NCBI GenBank assembly: GCA_964391865.1
Contig: CAYMNQ010000005.1
Location: 1-64,000 of the forward strand
Direction of reading: 5' to 3'
Source: DASZQL01 sp964391865
Lineage (GTDB): Bacteria > Planctomycetota > Phycisphaerae > Phycisphaerales > UBA1924
Length of the DNA stretch: 64,000 nucleotides
Positions 1 to 10,211 of the stretch are shown piece after piece (position 1 is the first letter of the stretch; each line of letters starts with the position of its first letter). The notes under the pieces are model-generated. The model made no database searches. It was given only the letters and a program-made list of their open reading frames with translations, and was not told the origin of the DNA. The position numbers were made by a program, and so were the translations under genes.

Positions 1-1159
<1,159 letters not shown>

Positions 1160-1303
1160 CCGACCTGCTGTTGAACACAACACTCAATCCCGTTCAACGC
1201 GGACAGTGATGTCCAGTCGGAATAGTCAGCACTTCCTCGTCCGTTCACACGGATACCCGCGCGGCAACGCGCGATCAAGGCACCAACTGTTCCTTCAATA
1301 CCC

Positions 1304-1342
1304 ACAACGCCCCGAGCCTCACCGCCCGGGGCGTTGTCATTT
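1304..1342 (+). terminator. intrinsic terminator of the 16S transcription unit
   Basis: Perfect 11-bp stem, acaacgccccg (1304-1314) and cggggcgttgt (1327-1337), followed by cattttg. It lies about 160 bp after the mature 16S end and before convergent rlmKL, so the rRNA transcript very probably ends here. The rest of 1160-1464 shows no gene. Confidence 0.75.
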
Positions 1343-1464
1343 TGCCGCCTCCTGGATCGACAGGTGTGTCGCCGCAATGCCCCGGCTCTTCACGCGCGCA
1401 TTCCCTGCGAGTGTCTCCGTCGAGACGCGACGCGTGAGCGAGCGGTCTTCGCCGTCGGGAGCGA

Positions 1465-3570
1465 TCACGCCCCAGCGGATCGCTCCGCCCGGTCCCTGGT
1501 GCGTTGCACACGCCAGAGCTTTGGCAGTCGCTCGCTGCGCAGATCCGGTTGCTCAAGTCGCCGCGAATCGTCCCGCGCGGTGAAACCCTCTCGTGCCGTG
1601 ACAGGCGGCGCTTCGTGCGCGACGAGCCACCATACGAAACCGTTCGGCGTGAGACGCCCGCACAGTTCATCGATGCGCCGCGCCCGATCCGTCGCATCGT
1701 CTGAGTCGGGCGCGCCGTCTTCGCCCGCGCCGCCAAGGATGATGTCGAAGCGATCATCGCGTGGCGATGACTCGCGCTCGCCGATCACGGCGCGCGAGGC
1801 GCCCGACGCCAGCAGCTCTCGTTTGTCGAGCAGCGGCTCCTCGCTCAGGTCGAGCACCGCCTTCCCCGCCGCCGCCGCGCGGAGCGCCTCGCGCCAGCCG
1901 CGGAGTTCGAGGCGCATTCCGGCGTTCGCCGGATCCGTGAAGTCGACGCGGTACGTCGTCCCGCGCTCGTCGGCGGTGAACTGCGGCGGGGCCTTGCCGT
2001 GCGCGGACTCGCGCGAGCCGACGCGACGCCCGTCAGTGCGGCGCACGAACAACTGCTCCATCGGCACGTCCGCGACGAGCGCGATTGCTTCACACATGCG
2101 GTCGATCCACGCGGCGTGCTCCTCGGGCGAGCGCCCGCTGCGCGGGCCGTAGATGTCGACGATCAGCACGCGGTCCCCGTAGCGCTCGATCAGCAGCGGC
2201 ACCTCCGGGATGTCGCGGTCGTAGAGCCGGTAGCACGAGATCCCCTCGCGCGTCGCCCATTTGCGCAGGTGCTTGACTCGCGAGTCGAGCCTGTTTCTCA
2301 GCAGTTCCTGCTGCTTCACGGTTCTCGCGGCGGCGGCCGCGCCGGGCGACAGCTCGCGCTTTGCGGCGGGTGAGTAGACGCGCGCGGTGTGCCCGCGGAA
2401 CGGCACCGGCACGTCGTCGCTCTCCGGGCGCGGGCCCAGGAACTGGTAGAGCGTGCACTCGATCGTGCCGTTGTGGACCTTGCGCCGGCGCTCGGCGACG
2501 CGCCCGAGCAGCTCTTCGAAGTCATTCCGCGGTGTGAGCACGTAGACCGACCACGTCGGCAGCCGGTTGAAGACGTCGGGCATCGACTCGTAGAGCGCCT
2601 GCACGGCGAGGTGATCCTCGAGCCGCTCGCCCCACGGCGGGTTCGCGATGATCACGCCGTGGTCGCGCCCGCCGCGCAGCTCCGCGAAAGCACGGCGCTG
2701 GAAGTGGATGTCGCGGGTGACGCCGGCGCGCTCGGCGTGCCTTCGCGCGAGACTCAGCGGCTCTTCGTCGATGTCGTAGCCGGCGATATGCAGCGCGGGC
2801 GCGTCGTGGAGTTCGTTTGCGCGGGCCTCGTCGCGCGCGGCCTCCCAAAGCGCGGCGTCGATGGTTCCCCACGCCTCGGCAGAGTAGGCGCGGGTGACAC
2901 CCGGCGCGATCCGCCGCGCGATCATCGCCGCTTCGATGGGGATCGTGCCCGAGCCGCAGAAGGGGTCGATCAGCGGGCGATCGGGCCGCCAGACGCTGAG
3001 CTGGACCATGGCGGCGGCCAGGTTCTCCTTAAGCGGCGCTTCGCTGACGAGGTCGCGGTAGCCGCGCTTGTGGAGGCTCGGGCCGGTGGTGTCGAGCGTG
3101 AGCGAGGCATGGTCCTCGAAGAGCTCGACCTCTGCGACGATCATCGGCTCGCGCTCGTCGATGATGTCGGTGTGCCAGGCGCGGCGTAGTCGCTCGATCA
3201 TGGCTTTCTTCACGATGCTCTGGCACGCTGGCGCGCTGGAGAGCTGGGAGCGGACGCAGCGGCCGCGGACCGTGATCGCCGCCCCGCGCGGGATGAAGCG
3301 CTCCCACGGCGTGTCGGCGGCGCGGTCGAAGAGCACGCCGAAGTCGCGGGCCTCGAAGTGCGCGAGCCGGATGAGCACGCGGTCGGCGACGCGCAGGTTG
3401 ATGTTCGTCCGCGCGATGGCCGACTCGCCCGCATGGAAGAGCACACGCCCGGGGTGGGTGCCTTTGGCGTCGTAGTCGAGGTCCGCGAGTTCGCGTGCGA
3501 CGACCGCTTCAAGCCCCGAGCGCGTCACGGCGAGCAATTCGAGTTGTGCAGCGGCGGGCGCGTTCGACAC
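1465..3570 (-). CDS. rlmL: bifunctional 23S rRNA G2445-N2 / G2069-N7 methyltransferase RlmKL
   Basis: Modifies two guanines of 23S rRNA helix 74 using S-adenosylmethionine. A THUMP-type RNA-binding region (about residues 45-160) precedes the first methyltransferase domain, with the SAM loop DPFCGSGTIPIEAA near 202-215 and the catalytic motif NPPWGER about 100 residues later. The C-terminal third is the RlmK domain (YRLYDRDIPE, then a second SAM fold). From the GTG at 3570 the protein has 701 residues, matching the usual ~702. An upstream ATG at 3837 would add 89 residues of low-complexity sequence and run through repeat DNA, so it was rejected. The GTG has no Shine-Dalgarno but has TACCAT six bases before it, the leaderless pattern seen elsewhere in this window. 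The last ~40 residues are less typical. Confidence 0.93.
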   Translation of the reverse strand: MSNAPAAAQLELLAVTRSGLEAVVARELADLDYDAKGTHPGRVLFHAGESAIARTNINLRVADRVLIRLAHFEARDFGVLFDRAADTPWERFIPRGAAITVRGRCVRSQLSSAPACQSIVKKAMIERLRRAWHTDIIDEREPMIVAEVELFEDHASLTLDTTGPSLHKRGYRDLVSEAPLKENLAAAMVQLSVWRPDRPLIDPFCGSGTIPIEAAMIARRIAPGVTRAYSAEAWGTIDAALWEAARDEARANELHDAPALHIAGYDIDEEPLSLARRHAERAGVTRDIHFQRRAFAELRGGRDHGVIIANPPWGERLEDHLAVQALYESMPDVFNRLPTWSVYVLTPRNDFEELLGRVAERRRKVHNGTIECTLYQFLGPRPESDDVPVPFRGHTARVYSPAAKRELSPGAAAAARTVKQQELLRNRLDSRVKHLRKWATREGISCYRLYDRDIPEVPLLIERYGDRVLIVDIYGPRSGRSPEEHAAWIDRMCEAIALVADVPMEQLFVRRTDGRRVGSRESAHGKAPPQFTADERGTTYRVDFTDPANAGMRLELRGWREALRAAAAGKAVLDLSEEPLLDKRELLASGASRAVIGERESSPRDDRFDIILGGAGEDGAPDSDDATDRARRIDELCGRLTPNGFVWWLVAHEAPPVTAREGFTARDDSRRLEQPDLRSERLPKLWRVQRTRDRAERSAGA

Positions 3571-3576
3571 GAGGGC

Positions 3577-3582
3577 ATGGTA
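3577..3582 (-). promoter_or_regulatory. -10-like box TACCAT of rlmKL (leaderless)
   Basis: On the minus strand TACCAT is followed by exactly six bases and then the GTG start. This would put the transcription start at or next to the first codon. No convincing -35 is seen. Confidence 0.45.
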
Positions 3583-3645
3583 GTGGAGCGGTTTGCGCGG
3601 TGCGCCGGAAGTGTCTTGCGTCCTGTGTCTTGCGCCGGAGTGGGG

Positions 3646-4106
3646 AACGCTTCGCGTTGCTTGGTTGGCTGATCGTTGACTGCTGATCACTAAAGAAAAC
3701 CCGTCGACGGGCGGATCGAACTTGGGCTCGGCTTTCGCCGAGCGTCGAAACTGTGTTCGGCGGGGGCTGGAAGGTGTGTGCCTTCGAGCGTGGTCCGCCG
3801 AGCGAGTCGGACTCTCACCGCGCCGGGCCGTATGCATCCGGTCGGCGGGGTGGAGGGCACCGGTGTGCGTGCCCTCTACCCATCGCGGATTGCGTCACTC
3901 CTGTGCGCACGGATGCGAACCTGAGCGCGGGTGAGCGAGCGATGTGGAGCATGGAAGTGCTTGAGATGAAGGGGTTTTCGATCAATGTGCGATTCGTGGA
4001 GCTTTTTATTGGAATCGCCGCGGGACATGTCACCGGCGCGCGCACAGATCGTGACCAGCGGTGATCCGGCGGCGAGCGGAACCTGGCCGACCAGAGCGTC
4101 GGCCAT
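3646..4106 (+). repeat. large dispersed repeat, copy A
   Basis: Non-coding stretch matching 54877-55352 in the same orientation. Near-identical blocks include ggttggctgat, aaaacccgtcgacgggcgg, a hairpin gctcggctttcgccgagc, agcgagtcggactctcacc, atgcatccggtcggcggg, a hairpin with arms gagggc/gccctc, and cgggacatgtcaccggcgcg. Between blocks the two copies differ freely. Conserved hairpins separated by diverged sequence would suit a structured RNA or a decayed mobile element. It lies between the 5' end of rlmKL and the 3' end of the flagellin gene, and no plausible protein is encoded. Confidence 0.8.
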
Positions 4107-4130
4107 GGCACCCGAGCACCCCTGCGCTCT

Positions 4131-4166
4131 GCGCGGGAGTCGCCCCTGAGCCGGCGACTCCTGCGC
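4131..4166. other. 14-bp-stem hairpin between repeat A and flagellin
   Basis: Arms gcgcgggagtcgcc (4131-4144) and ggcgactcctgcgc (4153-4166) pair with one mismatch around an eight-base loop containing ctgag. No T-tract follows, so it is not an ordinary terminator. The minus-strand context ggtgcc resembles the small palindromic element found at 16539, 43138 and 55404, but the stem sequence differs. Confidence 0.45.
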
Positions 4167-4229
4167 GGGGCACCGGGGTCGGTCAGAGCACCGATCTCGG
4201 TAGCACGGCCTTCTGAGGAATGCGGTGAT

Positions 4230-4265
4230 CAAAAACGAGAAACGCCCCGGGGGGGACCGGGGCGT
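4230..4265 (-). terminator. intrinsic terminator of the flagellin gene
   Basis: On the minus strand a nine-bp stem (4265-4257 with 4250-4242, core acgccccgg) is followed by tctcgttttt. It lies about 40 bp past the flagellin stop codon. Confidence 0.85.
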
Positions 4266-4302
4266 CTCAGGGTTCACGACGGGGCTGTTCGCCGCGTCGG
4301 GT

Positions 4303-5859
4303 TTAGCCGAGGAGCTGGAGGGCGGACTGCGGCTGCTGGTTGGCGAGCCCGAGGATCTGTGTCGCGGAGGTGACAAGGATCTGGGAGCGTGTGAGTGCCG
4401 CGGTCTCGGAGGCGAAGTCGGCGTCGCGGATCACGCTCTCGGCGGCGGTGGTGTTTTCCAGCGCGATGCTGAGGCTGCGGATGGTGGCGCCGACGGTGTT
4501 CTTCTGGAAGGCGCCGAGTCGGCCGCGGAGCGAGCTGACTTCTCGGCTGGCCCGCTCGACGACCTGCTGTGCGGCGGAGGTGTCTCCGTCGACGAGGTTG
4601 AGCTTCTTGCCGGAGCCGAGGTCGCTGAGATAGAAGGTTCCGGTGGTTCCGGCGACATCGAGTTCTGCGCGACCAAGGGCTCGGACGGCGACGTTGGCGA
4701 TGCCGAGGGAGACCTTGCCGGCGATATCGACCTTGCCGGCGAGCTGGAAGTCGGCGCCGCCGCCGGTGATGGTGAAGGCGGAGAGGCTGCCGAGGCGCTG
4801 GGCGGTGGTGCCGGTGCCGGCGGTGGCAAGGTCGACTTCGACATCGAGGAAATCGGTGTTGATTCGTGCGACGGTGCCCTTGGTGGTAGCGGTGATGCCG
4901 TTGATGGTGGCGGAGACGTCGGCGCCCTTGTCGGTGATCTTGTTCTCGGCGGCGGCGAATGTGGTGACGGCGGCGGTGTCGGCGGCGGCGGTGTTGTTGG
5001 CGAGGAAGTTGTAGAGCCCGGAGCCTTGCGCACCGGCGTCGTTGACGACCTTGACGGAGACGAACTGGTCGGAGCCGAAGGCGTCGCTCTCGAGCCTGAG
5101 GCCGGTGCCGGAGCCGACGGCTTTGACACCGGTGATGTCGGTGAAGCTGTTGACGGCGGCGATGACGGAGGTGAGCGTGGTGCCTGATGCGAAGCTGAGT
5201 TCGCGGCTGCCGCGTGCGCCGGAGATTTCGATGGTGAAGGTGCTGCCGGCGCCGTCGGTCGCGCCCGCGCCGCCGAGGTTGAGGTTGTTGGCGCCGAAGG
5301 AGAGGAAGAAGCCGCCGATCTGGGCGGAGTCGGTGACGACGACATCGACGGCGCGGGTGCTGCCGTAGTCGAGCTTGGCGCCGTTGACGCTGAAGGCCTT
5401 GAGGTTGGCGGAGATGTTGTTGGTGGTGTAGTCGAAGTTGCCGTTGAGGAGCTTGGTGCCCTGGAAACTGGTGGCGGAGGCGACGCGGTCGATGGTCTGG
5501 ATGATGGAGTCGATCTGGAGTTGGTTGGCCTTCTTCTCTTCGAGGGAGAGGCCCTGTGTGCTGGAGGTCTCGGTGATGAGGGCCTGGAGTTCGGTGAGCA
5601 GGCCGCTGATCTCGTCGAGGCCGCCCTCGGCGATGTTGACGACCTGGTCGGCTCGCTCGGCGTTGGAGACGGCTTTCTCGATGGCGGCCTTCTCCGACCG
5701 GAGGTTCTGGGACGCGATGAGACCGGCGGGATCATCCTTGCCTCGGTTGATCCGGAGCCCGGTGCTCAGGCGTTCGAGTGAGCCGTTGAGCGCGGTGTTG
5801 TTGGTGGTGAGCACCCGCTGCCCGATGAGCGACGCGACGTTTGTGTTGATGCGACTCAT
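4303..5859 (-). CDS. fliC: flagellin (filament subunit)
   Basis: Structural protein of the flagellar filament, exported through the flagellar type III apparatus and polymerised outside the cell. The 518-residue product has the canonical N-terminal assembly helix (MSRINTNVASLIGQR, then LERLSTGLRINRGKDDPAGL) and the C-terminal D0/D1 helix ending in TSATQILGLANQQPQSALQLL. The middle (~150-400) holds a Flagellin_IN-like module with LSFGANNLNLGG and SFASGTTLTSVIAAVNSF. The ATG at 5859 is preceded by ggagga eight bases upstream, which fixes the start; in-frame ATGs upstream are ignored. It is single and monocistronic, with its own terminator, and lies divergent from the che operon. A paralogue sharing only the middle domain lies at 49245-50663. 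Confidence 0.96.
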   Translation of the reverse strand: MSRINTNVASLIGQRVLTTNNTALNGSLERLSTGLRINRGKDDPAGLIASQNLRSEKAAIEKAVSNAERADQVVNIAEGGLDEISGLLTELQALITETSSTQGLSLEEKKANQLQIDSIIQTIDRVASATSFQGTKLLNGNFDYTTNNISANLKAFSVNGAKLDYGSTRAVDVVVTDSAQIGGFFLSFGANNLNLGGAGATDGAGSTFTIEISGARGSRELSFASGTTLTSVIAAVNSFTDITGVKAVGSGTGLRLESDAFGSDQFVSVKVVNDAGAQGSGLYNFLANNTAAADTAAVTTFAAAENKITDKGADVSATINGITATTKGTVARINTDFLDVEVDLATAGTGTTAQRLGSLSAFTITGGGADFQLAGKVDIAGKVSLGIANVAVRALGRAELDVAGTTGTFYLSDLGSGKKLNLVDGDTSAAQQVVERASREVSSLRGRLGAFQKNTVGATIRSLSIALENTTAAESVIRDADFASETAALTRSQILVTSATQILGLANQQPQSALQLLG

Positions 5860-6429
5860 GTGGTCAATCCTCCGTGAACCCTGTTCCTGCAACTGTCGCG
5901 GCGGTGTTCCGTGTACCGCCGTGCGTTGGCCGCGTGTGTTGGCGGCCGGCGCGTGCTGTGCGTTGAAGGCCGGTCGTGTAACCGGGCGAGCGGGCCGTGC
6001 ACAACGACCGTGAACACGCTCGTGGCCATAACATCGACGGCGTGAGATGGCTGATGAAGGTGAAGAGAAAAAATCACCACCGATAAGGCGCGGTCCGAAT
6101 CCCGAGGGGGGGCGTCGGTCCTCGAAACTCGCTGAAATACCCGCGTTTTGCGAGTTATTCTGGGACCGGAATAAACGGACCATTTCCGCGGGCGTCGCGT
6201 CCGTGGCGCGGTATCGCGTGGGCGGCGACCCCGGCATTGGTGGGAGGCGTCCAACAGGCGGGATGTTGTTGCCTGCCCAGTCGGAGCATTCGTCGCGGCC
6301 CGCCATCGTGATACGGAAAGGGCGTCAAGGCGCTCGGTCGTGTCCCCGATGTACATGCGGTTGCGTGCGTCGCGGCTCGGGCCGCGTCGTGCTGCACGCG
6401 TACGTGCCCCGTTCCGTGGAGGCAGACCC
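5860..6429. other. 570-bp divergent intergenic region, flagellin / che operon
   Basis: Holds the ribosome sites of both genes (ggagga at about 5867-5872 on the minus strand; gtggagg at 6414-6420 on the plus strand) and presumably both promoters. A small inverted repeat ttattc / gaataa with an eight-base gap lies at 6155-6174. A CCGATAA resembling the -10 of a sigma-28 promoter occurs at 6080-6086 but lacks a matching -35. No gene is supported. Confidence 0.5.
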
Positions 6430-6981
6430 ATGACCGCGATCGCTGTTGAACCCCCCGTGAATACCGCGCCAACGTCCGGCTTCGAGGCCGGCGCTTCGGA
6501 TCGCTCGAGTAGTGATGAACAGTTGCAGTTGGTGACGTTCGTCGTGGGCTCTGAAGAGTTCGCGATCCCGATCCTGAGCGTGCAGGAAATCAACCGGATG
6601 ATGCAGATCACGCGGGTGCCGCAGAGCCCGGTGTTTGTCGAAGGCGTGATCAATCTGCGCGGGAAGATCATTCCGGTGGTTGACCTGCGTCGTCGTTTCG
6701 GTCACACGCAGCAGGATCACACGGGGGACAACCGGATCATCGTGGTCGAGGTCGCGGGGCGGGTGATCGGGTTCAGCGTGGACCGGGTGAACGAGGTGCT
6801 GCGGATCAGCTCCGGGATCGTGGAGCCGCCTCCGGCGATGGTGTGCGGGATGGGGAGCGACTACGTGCAGGGCGTGGGCAAGCTGGACGACCGGTTGCTG
6901 ATTCTGCTCGATCTGGACCGCCTGTTTGGTACGAGCGAGATGCTGGCGGCGACGGACGCAGTCGCTCGCGCCGCGGCGTAA
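6430..6981 (+). CDS. cheW: chemotaxis coupling protein CheW
   Basis: Scaffold linking chemoreceptors to the CheA kinase at the cytoplasmic face of the membrane. After a ~35-residue low-complexity head, the single CheW beta-barrel domain starts at LQLVTFVVGSEEFAIPI. Family hallmarks follow: VPQSPVFVEGVINLRGKIIPVVDLRRRF, in two parts, and a C-terminal LLILLDLDRLF. The ATG at 6430 is chosen because gtggagg lies about ten bases upstream; the longer reading frame from 6340 adds only Arg-rich sequence. It is the first gene of a seven-gene operon running to 13735. At 183 residues it is slightly longer than the usual ~165. Confidence 0.95.
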   Translation: MTAIAVEPPVNTAPTSGFEAGASDRSSSDEQLQLVTFVVGSEEFAIPILSVQEINRMMQITRVPQSPVFVEGVINLRGKIIPVVDLRRRFGHTQQDHTGDNRIIVVEVAGRVIGFSVDRVNEVLRISSGIVEPPPAMVCGMGSDYVQGVGKLDDRLLILLDLDRLFGTSEMLAATDAVARAAA

Positions 6982-7039
6982 CCCGCGATCAATCAGGGTT
7001 GATGTGTTCGGGGCCAGATGCTGAATTGAAAGGCTGTCC

Positions 7040-7888
7040 ATGCCTCAGACGATTACACCAATGACCACCGCCGAGTTCGCTGAACTGCGCAAGATCATCT
7101 ATCAGCGGAGCGGCATCCATTTCCAGGACTCGAAGAAGTACGTGCTGGAGAGCCGGCTGGCGCGCCGGCTCGAGGAGCTGTCGCTGAGCAACTTCGGCGA
7201 GTACGTGCAGTTCCTGTCCATCGGGCCGTACCAGAGCGACGAGTTCCAGGAGATGTTCAACCGGATCACGATCAACGAGACGAGCTTTTTCCGCAACGAG
7301 CCGCAGCTCGATGTGTTCGAGAAGACGGCGTTGTCGGCGATGATCGAGGCGCGGAAGGCGTCGAAGCGTTTGCGGCTCTGGTCGGCGGCGTGCTCGACGG
7401 GCGAGGAGCCGTACACGCTGGCGATGATGGTGCAGCGGACGCTGGGCATCCGGCTGGCGGACTGGCACATCGAGATTCTGGGGACGGACATCAGCGAGAA
7501 AGCGCTGATGGCGGCGGACAAGGCGCTGTACCCGGAGTTCAGTTTCCGGTCCGTGAACCCGCTCATCAAGCAGCGGTACTTCAAGGAAAAGGACGGGTTG
7601 TACCAGCTTGATCCGACGATCAAGTCGATGGTCAACTTCGAGATTCTGAACCTGAAGGACACGCTGGCGGCGAAGCGTCACGGGACTTGGGATGTGATCT
7701 TCTGCCGCAACGTGATGATCTACTTCGACGACCCGATGAAGGAAAAGTGCGTGCAGATGTTCTATGACCAGCTCGCGCCGGACGGGTTCCTGTTCATCGG
7801 GCACAGCGAGTCGCTGAGGAACCTGAAGGTGCCGTTCGAGCCGCTGCCGGTGGCTCACTCGTTCGCGTACCGCAAGCTTTCGACCTGA
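7040..7888 (+). CDS. cheR: chemoreceptor glutamate methyltransferase CheR
   Basis: Transfers methyl groups from S-adenosylmethionine to glutamates of chemoreceptors, the adaptation step opposed by CheB. The 282 residues contain the N-terminal helical domain with MFNRITINETSFFR, the SAM-binding motif LRLWSAACSTGEEPYTLAMM and the C-terminal motif WDVIFCRNVMIYFD. Length and order match the family. It starts 58 bp after cheW and is followed by cheA. No receptor gene lies in the window, so its substrate is encoded elsewhere. Confidence 0.96.
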   Translation: MPQTITPMTTAEFAELRKIIYQRSGIHFQDSKKYVLESRLARRLEELSLSNFGEYVQFLSIGPYQSDEFQEMFNRITINETSFFRNEPQLDVFEKTALSAMIEARKASKRLRLWSAACSTGEEPYTLAMMVQRTLGIRLADWHIEILGTDISEKALMAADKALYPEFSFRSVNPLIKQRYFKEKDGLYQLDPTIKSMVNFEILNLKDTLAAKRHGTWDVIFCRNVMIYFDDPMKEKCVQMFYDQLAPDGFLFIGHSESLRNLKVPFEPLPVAHSFAYRKLST

Positions 7889-7925
7889 CCTGCCCCAGGC
7901 TCACGGCCCTCCACGGGAGTATCGC

Positions 7926-10190
7926 GTGACTTCTCCAGATCAAGACAACACGCTGGTGCAGGACTTTCTGACGGAAGCGTCGGAGCTGGTTGAGGCGCTG
8001 GACGCCGACCTGGTTCGGCTCGAGTCGGACCCGACGTCGAAAGACCGGCTGGATCAGATTTTCCGCGCGCTGCACACCATCAAGGGCGCGGCGAGCTTCT
8101 TGAACCTGCCGAACGTGACGCGGTTCAGCCACGCGGCGGAGGACGCGCTGAACCGGCTGCGGAAGGGTGAGGTGGACGTCACTCAGGACGTGATGGACGC
8201 GCTGCTGAAGAGCGTGGACGTGATCCGCGGCATGCTGGACGAGATCCGCGAGGGGTCGGAGGTTTCTCCGGGGCCGGCGGAACTGGTTGATGCGTTGCAC
8301 GAGATCGCGGGGCGCGCGGCGGTCGAGGGCGGGGCGGGGCCGAGCGCGACGGTCGCTGAGAAACCGCTCGAGACGGTGGCGGCGGGATTCCGCGCGCTCG
8401 AGTTGCCGCCGCAGGCGGAGGACGTGCTGCCGTTCATGAATGATGATCTGCGGGCCGCGGCGGACCGGCTGCGCGACGCGGCGACGCTGATCGAGAAGGG
8501 CGATCCTTCTGCGGCGTCGATCCTGACGGAGATGGGGGACGGGCTGCAATCGACGAGCGAGTTCTTCGGGCTGGCGTCGCTGGCGGCGCTGGTGACAATG
8601 GTCCGACAGATCGTGACCGCGTTGCCCGCTCTGGGCGAAGGGGCGCGCGATCGCGCGGGCACGCGGCTCGGGGCGCTGGCGCTGTTGGTGGAGCGGTGTG
8701 CCGAGGCGCTGAAGAACCGGCGCGAGCATCTGTGGGATCTGGGCGCGTTCGGGGCGAATCTCGCGGCGGAACTGGCGGGGGATGAGACGCCGGTGTCGTC
8801 GATCGATGATCCGGCGGGGCTGATTGATGCCGAGCTTGGCGCGCCCGCGGCGCCGACGACGGCCGGCGTGGCGGGGCCAGGGGCTCCGGCGGGCGAGGCC
8901 GGGGCGGAAGCTGACGAGGCCGAGTCGCCCGCGAAGGGTGAAGCCGGCAAACCGGCGGCGAAGGGCGAGCGCGAAGTGTCGAAGGGCGACAGCGCGGGCG
9001 ACGCGACGGTGCGCGTGGAAGTGTCGCGTTTGGAAGCGCTGCTGAACCTCGTGGGCGAGATGGTGCTGACGAAGAACCAGATTCTGAGCCAGGCGCGCAC
9101 GCTGCGTTCGCACGAGCTGCCGCATGACTTGCTCGAAGCGATCAACAGCGCGACGGGGTCTCTGGACCGGCTGACCGGTGAACTGCAGGTGGGCGTGATG
9201 CGCACGCGGATGCAGCCGCTGTCGAAGCTGTTCGGGCGGTACCCGAGGATCATCCGAGATCTGGCCCGGGCGACGGAGAAGCAGATCCGCATCGTGATCG
9301 ACGGCGGTGAGACGGAAGTCGACAAGAGCGTGCTCGAGGCGCTGGCGGACCCGCTGGTGCACATTCTGCGGAATTCCGCCGACCACGGCATCGAGAAGCC
9401 GGAGGCGCGCAAGCAGAAGGGGAAGGACCCGAGCGGCACGATCCGGATTCTCGCGGAGCATCAGGGCGGGCACGTGCGCGTCGCGATCATGGACGACGGC
9501 AAGGGTATCGACCCGGCGGTGATCAGCGCGAAGGCGATCGAGCGCGGGTTGGCGACCGCCGAGGAAGTGGCGGCGATGAGCAAGCAGGAGATCCTGAAGT
9601 TCATCTTCGCGGCTGGTTTCTCGACGGCGGAGAAGGTGAGCGATCTGTCCGGTCGCGGCGTGGGTATGGATGTGGTCCGCACGAACATCGCGAAGCTGGG
9701 CGGGAACGTGTCCGTCGATTCGGTCACGGGGCAGGGCTCGACGATCGAGATCACGATCCCGCTGACGGTGGCGATCTTGCCGGCGATGCTGGTGGGCGTT
9801 GGGCAGCATGACTACGCGGTGCCGATCGCTTCGATCGTGGAGATCGTGCGTTTTACGCGGGAGACGACGTACAGCGTGGCGGGGAGCCCGGTGATGCGTC
9901 TGCGCGAGTCGGTGCTGCCGCTGGTGAACATGCGCGACAAGCTGAGCGAGCACGGGGAGGGTGAGTCGAAGTTCACCGTGGTGATCGAGTGCGCGCAGCA
10001 GCGTGCGGGGCTGGTGGTGGACCGGCTGATCGGTCAGCAGGAGATCGTGATCAAGCCGCTCGACGATACGTACACCGCTGGGGGCCCGTTCAGCGGCGCG
10101 ACGATTTGTGAAGACGGGCACGTAAGTTTGATCTTGGATGTTATTCAGTTGATCCGGTCGGCTCAGGCGAAGCACGCCGCGGCCGCATAA
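7926..10190 (+). CDS. cheA: chemotaxis histidine kinase CheA
   Basis: Receptor-coupled kinase that autophosphorylates and passes phosphate to CheY and CheB. GTG start with a gggag site upstream; 754 residues. Domains in order: HPt with the phospho-His at residue 50 (LHTIKGAASF); a helical segment at about 165-285 that looks like a second HPt without its His (see findings); an Ala/Glu-rich linker at about 290-355; the dimerisation domain (VSRLEALLNLVGEMVLTKNQ); the HATPase domain (N-box ADPLVHILRNSADHG, then DDGKGID and GRGVGMDVVRTNI); and a C-terminal CheW-like domain. A recognisable CheY-binding P2 domain is not obvious. It lies 37 bp after cheR. Confidence 0.97.
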   Translation: MTSPDQDNTLVQDFLTEASELVEALDADLVRLESDPTSKDRLDQIFRALHTIKGAASFLNLPNVTRFSHAAEDALNRLRKGEVDVTQDVMDALLKSVDVIRGMLDEIREGSEVSPGPAELVDALHEIAGRAAVEGGAGPSATVAEKPLETVAAGFRALELPPQAEDVLPFMNDDLRAAADRLRDAATLIEKGDPSAASILTEMGDGLQSTSEFFGLASLAALVTMVRQIVTALPALGEGARDRAGTRLGALALLVERCAEALKNRREHLWDLGAFGANLAAELAGDETPVSSIDDPAGLIDAELGAPAAPTTAGVAGPGAPAGEAGAEADEAESPAKGEAGKPAAKGEREVSKGDSAGDATVRVEVSRLEALLNLVGEMVLTKNQILSQARTLRSHELPHDLLEAINSATGSLDRLTGELQVGVMRTRMQPLSKLFGRYPRIIRDLARATEKQIRIVIDGGETEVDKSVLEALADPLVHILRNSADHGIEKPEARKQKGKDPSGTIRILAEHQGGHVRVAIMDDGKGIDPAVISAKAIERGLATAEEVAAMSKQEILKFIFAAGFSTAEKVSDLSGRGVGMDVVRTNIAKLGGNVSVDSVTGQGSTIEITIPLTVAILPAMLVGVGQHDYAVPIASIVEIVRFTRETTYSVAGSPVMRLRESVLPLVNMRDKLSEHGEGESKFTVVIECAQQRAGLVVDRLIGQQEIVIKPLDDTYTAGGPFSGATICEDGHVSLILDVIQLIRSAQAKHAAAA

Positions 10191-10211
10191 CCAGTACGGA
10201 GGAGCCGAACC

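Noticed and set aside
4225..5187. 320-codon plus-strand frame, Gly/Ala/Asp-rich
   Set aside because: Antisense to the flagellin coding region; composition is that of a shadow frame in GC-rich DNA.
5880..5910. Possible sigma-54 promoter for flagellin (TTGCA on the minus strand)
   Set aside because: The -24 element matches the TGGCAC consensus at only about three of six positions.
6079..6086. CCGATAA resembling a sigma-28 -10
   Set aside because: No matching TAAA-type -35 at the proper distance, and 340 bp from cheW.
7794..10175. 793-codon minus-strand frame
   Set aside because: Antisense shadow of cheA; Arg/His-rich translation with no family resemblance.
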